Source of the DNA: JAXGXJ01 sp050943595
GTDB lineage: Bacteria; Actinomycetota; Thermoleophilia; RBG-16-64-13
Assembly (NCBI GenBank): GCA_050943595.1
Contig: JBMNPM010000002.1
Location: 1 to 64,000 of the forward strand
DNA: 64,000 nucleotides
Direction of reading: 5' to 3'
Position 1 is the stretch's first letter. Each line of letters opens with the position of its first letter. The notes beneath the pieces are model-generated. The model had not been told where the DNA came from, ran no database searches, and saw nothing but the letters and a program-made list of their open reading frames with translations. Positions 24,127-32,477 of this stretch are shown in pieces. A program made the position numbers and the translations under genes.

Positions 24127-24134
<8 letters not shown>
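23472..24134 (-). CDS. metW: MetW-like methyltransferase-fold protein of methionine synthesis
   Basis: 220 residues, overlapping the end of metX by 8 bases. The SAM-binding motif is VLDLGCGRGTLLKML, followed by GIEIVEEKV and the MetW-typical YVLLSQTLQETRETVKVLME, SVPNFGHWKARLQLL and PYEWYDTPNVHSLTIKDF. MetW works with MetX in homoserine acylation. The last codons and the TAG stop (23472-23474) lie inside the following tRNA gene. The C-terminus beyond FVLESMAPA is about 15 residues longer than most MetW proteins. Confidence 0.9.
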
Positions 24135-25344
<1,210 letters not shown>

Positions 25345-25361
25345 GACGGGGATTATACGAG

Positions 25362-27140
25362 TTATCCCTTGTACCGGTTCGTCAGAGGCAAACGTCTATC
25401 CCTGCCAAATGCCTTGGGAGTGATCCGCACCCCTGGGGCGGCCTGCCGGCGTTTATATTCACTGCCGTCTATCATGGCCACCACACACTCCACCACCCGG
25501 CGTTCGAACCCGGCGTCGACGAGACCGTCGACGCTCTCGTCACGTTCCACGTAGGCCTCAACGATGCGATCGAGTAGATCGTATGGTGGGAGGGTGTCCT
25601 GGTCGGTCTGATTCTCAGCCAGTTCGGCCGAAGGAGCCCGTTCGATAGTCGAGACGGGGATGGGTCCCGAGCCGCCCTCCAGCGAATTACGGTAGCGGCA
25701 TAGTTCATAGACGAGGGTCTTGGGCACATCTTTGAGAACGGCAAAACCGCCGGCCATGTCTCCATAGAGAGTGGTATAGCCCACCGCCGTCTCGCTCTTG
25801 TTGCTGGTAGTGAGGACCAACCAACCGAACTTATTGGAGAGCGCCATCAACAGGTTCCCGCGGATACGGGCCTGGATATTCTGTTCAGTAGCATCCATGC
25901 CGCCGGTGGAAAAACACGTCTGCAGGCTCTGCAAGTAGGACGCAAAGATGGCCTCGATGGCTATCTCCTTGAAGTTTATGCCGAGCCGAGCCGCCGTTTC
26001 CCGAGCATCGCTCTTCGTGCCGACGCTCGAATAACGTGAGGGCATCGACACTCCGGTGACACTCTCGCCACCCAGGACATCCCTGGCCACACATGCAACG
26101 AGGGCCGAATCCACTCCGCCACTCAGGCCCAACACGACCTGCGAGAAACCATTCTTGCGCACGTAGTCGCCCACCCCCAAGCAAAGCGCCTGGTAGACCT
26201 CCGCCTCACGGGGCAGATACTGAGCCACGGCAGTACCGGCCGGCGCCCCGCCGGAGACCGAAGATTGAGCGGCGGCCGACGACGCGGCGACCATCTGACC
26301 GCCCTGGGCCGATGCACGTGATCCCGCAGCGTGCCCAGGGCGGTCGACGATAACCACATCCACTCCGGCTGGGAGCACGACACCCTCGGCAGCGAGTGCG
26401 AACTGATGCTGAGGCAGATCGAGGTCGAGCAGCACCAGTTCCTCTTCGAACTGGCGGGCCCGCGCGAGCAACCGGCCCGTTGCATCATAGACGAGACTCT
26501 GTCCGTCGAACACCAGCTCGTCCTGACCTCCCACCCCGTTCAGATAGCAGACGTGCGCACCCAGCTGTTGCGCACGCCGGGAGAGCATCTTTGCGCGCTC
26601 CCGGCCCACACCCATGTGGTACGGCGACATGGACGAGTTGACGATGAGAGTCGCCCCAGCCTCCACCGCGGACCACGGACCGGGTCTGCTTTCGTCCCAG
26701 ATGTCTTCACCGATGCTCAGTCCGATGCGGACCCCGTCCATCTGCAATACACAGGAGCGCTCTCCGGAGGCAAAGTAGCGCTTCTCATCAAATACGCCGT
26801 GATTGGCCGGCCACATTTTACGGCAGAGACCGGCGACCCTGCCTCCGGCCAGGATCGCCGCCGCATTGTACACGGTTTCATCCGTCGGCCAGGGGACCCC
26901 CACCAGTGCGACGATATCAGGACAAGCGGCTGCGATCTCTTGCAACCGTGCGACACAGTCCATCAAGAAATGGTCCTTGAGCACCAGATCCTCAGGAGGA
27001 CAACCGGAGACGACGAGCTCAGGGAAGACCACCAGGCCGGCTCCCGCCTGGTGGGCCTCCTGAGCACCGTTGATGACGATCCGGACGTTACCGTCCAGAT
27101 CGCCCACGGTGGTATTGACCTGGGCAAGCGCTATCCGCAC
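25362..27140 (-). CDS. nadE: Glutamine-dependent-type NAD+ synthetase with altered glutaminase site
   Basis: 592 residues; GTG start ten bases after the phosphomutase stop. Residues 1-270 are a nitrilase-type glutaminase with E41 (FPELVVSG) and K108 (CRKMWPAN), but the catalytic Cys is Gly: position 144 reads IGEDIW instead of ICEDIW (codon GGT at 26709-26711; TGT would be Cys). A low-complexity linker (about 272-300) precedes the synthetase domain with LGLSGGVDSALV (PP-loop), TSNKSE and GDMAGGFAVLKDV. Without the Cys the protein should use free ammonia only. One base separates the two states, so a sequencing error is possible. Confidence 0.93.
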   Translation of the reverse strand: MRIALAQVNTTVGDLDGNVRIVINGAQEAHQAGAGLVVFPELVVSGCPPEDLVLKDHFLMDCVARLQEIAAACPDIVALVGVPWPTDETVYNAAAILAGGRVAGLCRKMWPANHGVFDEKRYFASGERSCVLQMDGVRIGLSIGEDIWDESRPGPWSAVEAGATLIVNSSMSPYHMGVGRERAKMLSRRAQQLGAHVCYLNGVGGQDELVFDGQSLVYDATGRLLARARQFEEELVLLDLDLPQHQFALAAEGVVLPAGVDVVIVDRPGHAAGSRASAQGGQMVAASSAAAQSSVSGGAPAGTAVAQYLPREAEVYQALCLGVGDYVRKNGFSQVVLGLSGGVDSALVACVARDVLGGESVTGVSMPSRYSSVGTKSDARETAARLGINFKEIAIEAIFASYLQSLQTCFSTGGMDATEQNIQARIRGNLLMALSNKFGWLVLTTSNKSETAVGYTTLYGDMAGGFAVLKDVPKTLVYELCRYRNSLEGGSGPIPVSTIERAPSAELAENQTDQDTLPPYDLLDRIVEAYVERDESVDGLVDAGFERRVVECVVAMIDGSEYKRRQAAPGVRITPKAFGRDRRLPLTNRYKG

Positions 27141-27149
27141 CGCCTTTTC

Positions 27150-28550
27150 CTATTCAGCCGCTTTCACGGCGTCGAGGAGTTCGGCCGTCTTGGTCGCCAA
27201 CAGAGCATCATCACCGCGCGTCTCTACATTTACACGCACGACGGGTTCGGTGTTGGACATGCGCATATTGAAGCGCCACTCGGCGTACTCAACGCTCAAG
27301 CCGTCTATCTCGTCGAAGGACACTGCTCCCGGAGTGTACTTACTCTTGATGGAGGCCAGCGCCTGTGCCGGGTCGGCGATGGTCAGGTTGATCTCCCCGC
27401 TCACCGGATAGCGTGTTATCCGCTCTCCCACCAACGCCGAGAGAGGCCGGCCGGAGGTGCTTATCGCCTCCACGATCTGCAGCCAGGGAATCATACCGCT
27501 GTCGCAGTAGGAGAACTCCTTGAAGTAATGATGAGCCGACATCTCGCCACCGTAAGCGGCGTCGACCTCGCGCATTTTCTCCTTGATGAAGGCGTGTCCG
27601 CTCTTGGAGACGACCGCCGCCCCGCCGGCTTCCTGCACCATCTCCAAAGTGTTCCAGACCAGCCTGGGGTCATGGATGATGTTCGCGCCGGGATGACGGA
27701 GCAGGGCCCGCTGAGCCAGCAGTCCCACGAGGTAGTACCCGTCGATGAATTCACCCCGTTCGTCGAAAAAGAAGCAGCGGTCGAAGTCGCCGTCCCAGGC
27801 GATACCTAGATCAGCTTCCTCGGCTATGACCACCTGGGAGGTCGCAGCCCGGTTCTCCGGAAGCAACGGATTGGGGACGCCGTGAGGGAAGCTGCCGTCA
27901 GGCTCATGATTGATCTTCACAAAGTTCAGAGGCAGAGCCTCTTCGAGCAGATCGATAACCGGGCCCGCACCCCCGTTACCGGCATTAACCACTACCTTGA
28001 GCGGCTTAAGCTTGGCGACATCGATGTAGGTGAGGAGGTGCTCAATGTAGGCCGCCCGAGTATCCCCAGCCTCGATAGTGCCGACAGGACCGCTGCGCGG
28101 CTTCCACGGCGCGGGCTGACCGGCATCCTCCGCCCGCAAGGCAGCCCGCACCATGGCATCCATCTCCAGGAGACCGGTGTCGGAACTGATGGGCCTTGCC
28201 TGCTCGCGCGTGAACTTCATACCGTTGTAGTCACGCGGATTGTGGCTGGCTGTGACCATGATGCCGCCGTCGAGTCCCAGTGAGAAGGTGGTGAAATACA
28301 CCTCTTCCGTACCCACGAGGCCGATATTGAGTACATCCACCCCAGCGGCGGTCAGCCCCCGGCAGAGTGCTTCGGTCATGGCAGTGCTGGTTTGGCGGAC
28401 ATCGTGCCCGACCGCGATCCGAGAGGGTCGTATCAACTCTGCGTAGGCGAGACCGATCAGTTCGGCCATCTCCTCGTTGAGTTCATCGGGAATACGACCA
28501 CGCACATCGTATGCTTTGAAGCACTTGAGTTGACTGTTATACGCGCCCAC
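27150..28550 (-). CDS. Phosphomannomutase/phosphoglucomutase
   Basis: The GTG at 28550 has GGAGG seven bases upstream; the open frame to 28634 would run back into the tRNA-Asn region. 466 residues in the four-domain alpha-D-phosphohexomutase fold: KAYDVRGRIPDEL at the start, the phosphoserine loop TASHNPRDYNGMKF, the metal loop IAWDGDFDRCFFFDE, the sugar-binding loop GEMSAHHYFKEF and the C-terminal phosphate site RMSNTEPVVRVNVE. It interconverts mannose or glucose 1- and 6-phosphates for cell-wall and glycan synthesis. It heads the run to nadE, metX and metW. Confidence 0.93.
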   Translation of the reverse strand: MGAYNSQLKCFKAYDVRGRIPDELNEEMAELIGLAYAELIRPSRIAVGHDVRQTSTAMTEALCRGLTAAGVDVLNIGLVGTEEVYFTTFSLGLDGGIMVTASHNPRDYNGMKFTREQARPISSDTGLLEMDAMVRAALRAEDAGQPAPWKPRSGPVGTIEAGDTRAAYIEHLLTYIDVAKLKPLKVVVNAGNGGAGPVIDLLEEALPLNFVKINHEPDGSFPHGVPNPLLPENRAATSQVVIAEEADLGIAWDGDFDRCFFFDERGEFIDGYYLVGLLAQRALLRHPGANIIHDPRLVWNTLEMVQEAGGAAVVSKSGHAFIKEKMREVDAAYGGEMSAHHYFKEFSYCDSGMIPWLQIVEAISTSGRPLSALVGERITRYPVSGEINLTIADPAQALASIKSKYTPGAVSFDEIDGLSVEYAEWRFNMRMSNTEPVVRVNVETRGDDALLATKTAELLDAVKAAE

Positions 28551-28575
28551 GTCCGCACCTCCATCGTCGATCACA

Positions 28576-28604
28576 TTGCACCAAACTGGACCTTCGCCTA
28601 TACT
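28576..28604 (+). promoter_or_regulatory. Promoter of tRNA-Asn
   Basis: -35 TTGCAC (28576-28581), 17-base spacer, -10 TATACT (28599-28604), 16 bases before the tRNA. Confidence 0.75.
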
Positions 28605-28619
28605 ACGCGAGGCGTTCGC

Positions 28620-28694
28620 TCCTCGGTAGCTCAATGGTAGAGCACCTGGCTGTTAACCAGGGTGTTGCAGGTTCGAGTCCTGCCCGAGGAGCCA
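28620..28694 (+). tRNA. tRNA-Asn (GTT), CCA encoded
   Basis: Acceptor TCCTCGG pairs with CCGAGGA, the anticodon stem-loop CTGGCTGTTAACCAG has anticodon GTT, and the T arm is CAGGTTCGAGTCCTG. Discriminator G is followed by an encoded CCA, unlike the other tRNAs in the window. Confidence 0.96.
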
Positions 28695-28812
28695 TTTTTC
28701 CCCCACTTTCTGCCGCAACACAACACCTGCGGCCCGAACACGGCACCCGCGGTCACCGCCGGACGCGCACCGGCCGGCGGCCGCTGCAGAGTGTTGCGCG
28801 TTCGAAGATCCA

Positions 28813-29430
28813 TCAGAGCTTCCTCAACACCCCAGTGACCCTGCCCACAATGCGCGGATCGCGCGTGAAGATGGGCGGCATAGCATCGTTCTCAGGCTGC
28901 AGCCGCACCTGCTCGGATTCACAGTAAAAGCGCTTCAGAGTAGCTTCGTCACCCAACAACGCCACCACGATGTCGCCGTCGTCGGCGTTCTCCTGCCGCT
29001 TGACCACCACCAGGTCCCCCTCCCAGATGCCGGCGTTGATCATGGAATCACCCGTGACCCGAAGCGCGAAGTAGCCGTCACCTTGTCCTAGAAAAGCGGG
29101 GATGTCGATGTAGTCCTCGACGTCCTCCACTGCCAAGAGCGGCTTTCCGGCCGCCACTCGGCCCACCAAGGGAATGCGCTGAAAACCGGTTGACGTCGAG
29201 GTCTCAACGACTCTAGGCCTCACTACCTCTAGAGCCCGCCTCTTAGCCAGGCCTCGGCGGATGTGTCCTTTGGCCTCCAAGGCCGCCAGGTGTGCATGCA
29301 CCGAAGCAGGCGAAGACAATCCAACTGCTGCGCCAATCTCACGCACTGTCGGGGGATAGCCATGGCGCGCGACGCTCTCTTCGATGAAGCGAAGGATACG
29401 TTCCTGTCGTTCGAGCGCTGTCGTAGCCAT
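28813..29430 (-). CDS. lexA: SOS repressor LexA
   Basis: 205 residues. Residues 1-68 are the winged HTH (RQERILRFIEESVARHGYPP, TVREIGAAVGLSSPASVHAH). The self-cleavage bond is the Ala-Gly in VAAGKP, and the catalytic dyad is Ser in TGDSM and Lys in EATLKRFY. RecA filaments trigger cleavage and release SOS genes. A perfect LexA box lies 39 bases upstream of the start, so the gene is autoregulated. The operator type is that of Gram-positive bacteria. Confidence 0.96.
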   Translation of the reverse strand: MATTALERQERILRFIEESVARHGYPPTVREIGAAVGLSSPASVHAHLAALEAKGHIRRGLAKRRALEVVRPRVVETSTSTGFQRIPLVGRVAAGKPLLAVEDVEDYIDIPAFLGQGDGYFALRVTGDSMINAGIWEGDLVVVKRQENADDGDIVVALLGDEATLKRFYCESEQVRLQPENDAMPPIFTRDPRIVGRVTGVLRKL

Positions 29431-29468
29431 ACCTCATACCTCAGTCGCGTCGGGTCACATCGACCCGA

Positions 29469-29482
29469 CGAACATTCGTTCG
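29469..29482. promoter_or_regulatory. LexA (SOS) box
   Basis: CGAACATTCGTTCG is a perfect match to CGAAC-N4-GTTCG, upstream of lexA. An adjoining hairpin, GTCGGGT/ACCCGAC (about 29450-29470), sits between box and gene. Confidence 0.9.
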
Positions 29483-29528
29483 GTCTTCCCCAGTATAGTG
29501 GCGACGCACATTCTCTTCAACATCCGTA

Positions 29529-29557
29529 TTGACGCCCCCTCGTCGGCGTCCTATACT
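29529..29557 (+). promoter_or_regulatory. Promoter of tRNA-Leu
   Basis: -35 TTGACG (29529-29534), 17-base spacer, -10 TATACT (29552-29557), 24 bases before the tRNA. Confidence 0.8.
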
Positions 29558-29580
29558 ACACCGTTGTTCTCCGAACTCGC

Positions 29581-29665
29581 GTCCGAGTGGCGGAATTGGC
29601 AGACGCGCAAGGTTGAGGGCCTTGTGAGTGCATAACTCATGGGGGTTCAAGTCCCCCCTCGGACA
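29581..29665 (+). tRNA. tRNA-Leu (GAG)
   Basis: Class II tRNA of 85 bases. Acceptor GTCCGAG pairs with CTCGGAC, the anticodon stem-loop CAAGG-TTGAGGG-CCTTG has anticodon GAG, and there is a long variable arm (TGAGTGCATAACTCA). The T arm is GGGGGTTCAAGTCCCCC with discriminator A. CCA is not encoded. Confidence 0.95.
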
Positions 29666-29709
29666 TAATAGCTGCCGCGCAGGACTCCGGCCCATCACCA
29701 CCTACTCAT

Positions 29710-29749
29710 CTTGATGGGTCACCGCTTTTCTTGATGGGTCACCGCTTTG
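29710..29749. repeat. Tandem duplication, 20-bp unit
   Basis: CTTGATGGGTCACCGCTTTT is followed by the same unit ending in G, between tRNA-Leu and the Lon-type protease gene. Confidence 0.9.
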
Positions 29750-29773
29750 GCGGATCCCGTCGTGACTTTCTGT

Positions 29774-29807
29774 CCTCTGCCTATTCTTGCCCTCTGCCTA
29801 TTCTCGC
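29774..29807. repeat. Tandem duplication, 17-bp unit
   Basis: CCTCTGCCTATTCTTGC is followed by CCTCTGCCTATTCTCGC, in the leader region of the protease gene. Confidence 0.85.
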
Positions 29808-29856
29808 CGGTAGATTGATACCATCCCCATACGACAACATCATCCGGAGGGCCACC

Positions 29857-32325
29857 ATGACAAAAGAACCCGCGGAACTCGGCCCCGACGAGGTCTATCG
29901 GGCCTGCGATCTCTCTACGTTCTCATTTAAGACGAGCGCTGAATTACCGGAGCTGAAGGAGGTCATCGGCCAGCCCCGGGCGGTGTCGTCGGTCGAGTTC
30001 GGCATGGGGATAGAAAACGGTGGCTACAATATCTTCGCGGCCGGCCCCACCGGCACAGGCAAGTCGACCACCATCTACGATTTCCTCTCACGCCACGCTG
30101 CCTCCTGTCCTGCTCCAGACGATTGGGTCTATGTCCACAACTTCCTCAAGCCCTATCAGCCGAATGCCATCCGTCTGCCTGCCGGCAAAGGCCAGGAATT
30201 CCGAAAGGACATGGAGAAACTCGTAGAGGACCTCCAGGCGGCCATCAATCAGGCGTTCGAAAGCGAAGAGTACGAGAAGCAAAAGCGTACCATCGCCCAG
30301 CAGGTCAGCGAACAACAGGAGGGTAAGTTCAACACCCTCAGCCAGGAGGCAGAAGCAAAGAATTTCATGATGTTGCGTACGCCGTCCGGCCTTGCGTTCG
30401 CTCCCAAAGGCCCCACCGGCGAAGCCATGTCGCGAGAAGAGTATGAGGCCCTGTCTCCCGAGGACCGGAAGGACATCGACGATACCATCGAGGGTCTCAA
30501 CGAGAATCTGCAGCAAATCATGCGCCTGGTCCGCCAGGACGAGCGTGGAGGTCGGGAGGCCCTTCGGGAGCTGGATCGTGAGGTCACCACATATGCGGCC
30601 AAGCACCTCATCGACGAAGCCATCGACAAGTGGAGTGACGTAGCCGAAACGGTCGACTATCTGCAGGCAGTGCTGCAGGACGTGGTGGAGAACGCCGACG
30701 ACTTCAAGAAGTCCGACGAGGAGGCACCCGTGATGTTCATGGGTGTGCCCATCTCATCCAGGCATAAAAACGAGGGAGCATTCCGCAAGTATCGCATCAA
30801 CGTGCTGGTCGACAATACCGGACTAACCGGCGCCCCTGTCATCACCGAGAGCAACCCGGTGATGCAGAATCTGGTGGGCCGGGTGGAACATCAGGCCCAA
30901 TTCGGCACGCTGATCACCGACTTCAACATGATCAAACCCGGTGCGCTACACAAAGCAAACGGTGGATTCCTCGTGCTCGAGGCCCGGGATCTCCTCCTCA
31001 AGCCCTACTCCTGGGACGCCCTCAAGCGCACGCTCAAGACCAAAGAGATCAGGGTGGAAGACATCGCCCAACAACTGGGCTTCTCCACCACCTCGACACT
31101 TGATCCCGAGCCTATCCCGTTCAAGGCCAAGATCGTCCTCACCGGCGAACCCTTCATCTACTACCTGCTCTACAGCCAGGACCCTGACTTCGAGGAACTC
31201 TTCAAGGTCAAGGCCGACTTCGACAACGTCGTCGAACGCACCCCCGAGAACGAGCAGCTCTACGCCCGTTTCGTGGGCGAGGTGTGCCGAACGCACGATC
31301 TGCCGCCTTTCTCCCCCGATGGCGTAGCCCGAGTGATAGAGCACTGCTCGCGTCTCGTGGGAGATCAGCGAAAGATGACGGCGCGCTTCCTCGATGTGAC
31401 CGACCTGATCACGCAATCGGCCTACTGGGCGCGTGATGCCAACAAGAGCCGGTGCCACCCGGTAGTCCGGGCGAAGCATGTGCAGAAGGCCATCGATCAC
31501 CGTATCTTCCGGTGTAATCGTATCGAGCAACGCCTGCGCGACCTCATAACAGACCACACCATCATGGTCGACACTAAAGGCGCCGTAGTGGGACAGATCA
31601 ACGGGCTCTCGGTGTCCTCCACCGGAGACTACACCTTCGGTCGGCCGAATCGCATCACAGCCACCCACCGCCTAGGTGACGGCGAGGTCATCGATATCGA
31701 GCGCGAAGTGGACATGGGCGGCCCCATCCATTCCAAGGGAGTCATGATCCTGGCCGGCTTCTTGGGTCAGAGGTATTCGCCGGACCGACCGCTCTCCCTC
31801 AGCGCTCGGCTGGTATTTGAGCAGTCTTATTCGGGTGTGGAAGGCGATAGCGCCTCGTCTGCAGAACTCTACGCCATCCTCTCCTCCCTTTCCAACGTGG
31901 CCATCCAGCAGCGTTTCGCCGTCACCGGTTCCGTGAACCAGCTGGGCCAGATTCAAGCTATTGGCGGCGTAAACGAGAAGATCGAAGGCTTCTTCGAAGT
32001 GTGTCAGGCGTTGGGTGCCAAGGGTGATGAGGGTGTTCTCATCCCCCGGGCCAACGTCCATCACCTGATGCTCAACGAGAAGGTGCGGCACGCCATGGCC
32101 AAAGGCAATTTCCACATCTACCCTGTCTCCACCATCGACGAAGGCATAGCCATACTCACAGGTAGACCGGCCGGTAGGCCCGACAAGGACGGCCTTTACC
32201 CCGCAGATACTATCAATCGCCTAGTAGTCGACCGTCTGGCCGCCCTCAACGAGAAGGCGCGCGAGGCGACCAGGAAGAAGGAGAGTGCCCCGGCAACCAA
32301 GGAAAGTGGGCAAACTCCCGAATAG
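29857..32325 (+). CDS. Lon-type ATP-dependent serine protease with AAA_32 domain (LonB/LonC-like)
   Basis: The ATG at 29857 follows CCGGAGGG with good spacing; a longer frame from 29731 crosses two tandem duplications. 822 residues. Walker A is AAGPTGTGKST (about 62-72). A long inserted helical region (about 130-300, rich in Glu/Lys/Gln) interrupts the AAA module, as in the AAA_32 group. Arg and sensor regions follow (FNMIKPGALHKANGGFLVLE). The C-terminal S16 domain has Ser665 in EGDSASSAE and Lys708 in GGVNEKIEG, 43 residues apart as in Lon. It lacks the Lon N-terminal substrate domain and has no membrane helices. Substrates are unknown. Confidence 0.92.
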   Translation: MTKEPAELGPDEVYRACDLSTFSFKTSAELPELKEVIGQPRAVSSVEFGMGIENGGYNIFAAGPTGTGKSTTIYDFLSRHAASCPAPDDWVYVHNFLKPYQPNAIRLPAGKGQEFRKDMEKLVEDLQAAINQAFESEEYEKQKRTIAQQVSEQQEGKFNTLSQEAEAKNFMMLRTPSGLAFAPKGPTGEAMSREEYEALSPEDRKDIDDTIEGLNENLQQIMRLVRQDERGGREALRELDREVTTYAAKHLIDEAIDKWSDVAETVDYLQAVLQDVVENADDFKKSDEEAPVMFMGVPISSRHKNEGAFRKYRINVLVDNTGLTGAPVITESNPVMQNLVGRVEHQAQFGTLITDFNMIKPGALHKANGGFLVLEARDLLLKPYSWDALKRTLKTKEIRVEDIAQQLGFSTTSTLDPEPIPFKAKIVLTGEPFIYYLLYSQDPDFEELFKVKADFDNVVERTPENEQLYARFVGEVCRTHDLPPFSPDGVARVIEHCSRLVGDQRKMTARFLDVTDLITQSAYWARDANKSRCHPVVRAKHVQKAIDHRIFRCNRIEQRLRDLITDHTIMVDTKGAVVGQINGLSVSSTGDYTFGRPNRITATHRLGDGEVIDIEREVDMGGPIHSKGVMILAGFLGQRYSPDRPLSLSARLVFEQSYSGVEGDSASSAELYAILSSLSNVAIQQRFAVTGSVNQLGQIQAIGGVNEKIEGFFEVCQALGAKGDEGVLIPRANVHHLMLNEKVRHAMAKGNFHIYPVSTIDEGIAILTGRPAGRPDKDGLYPADTINRLVVDRLAALNEKAREATRKKESAPATKESGQTPE

Positions 32326-32370
32326 GCCGAATGGACGGGCTACTCGGATCATACTCGGATTAGAGACACG

Positions 32371-32410
32371 ACGGGGCGGCGGGCCATTCGACCCGCCGCC
32401 CCGTTTCGTT
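32371..32410. terminator. Strong bidirectional terminator
   Basis: A perfect 13-bp GC-rich stem, ACGGGGCGGCGGG/CCCGCCGCCCCGT (32371-32383 with 32392-32404), is followed by TTCGTT. It separates the convergent protease gene and the nuoG-like gene. A two-copy TACTCGGAT repeat (32341-32360) lies just before it. Confidence 0.8.
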
Positions 32411-32477
32411 CTCCGACCCAGCGATACCTCGCTCGGAGCCCCACTCCCTGGGGAGCAGGGCTCCGACCGGAGTCAGT

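Noticed and set aside
25345..25361. SAM riboswitch or T-box upstream of metX
   Set aside because: Only 17 bases separate nadE and metX, too short for either element.
26331..27809. Open plus-strand frame of 492 codons across nadE and the phosphomutase
   Set aside because: It is antisense to two clearly conserved proteins, has no recognisable domain and no ribosome site; a by-product of GC-rich codon use.
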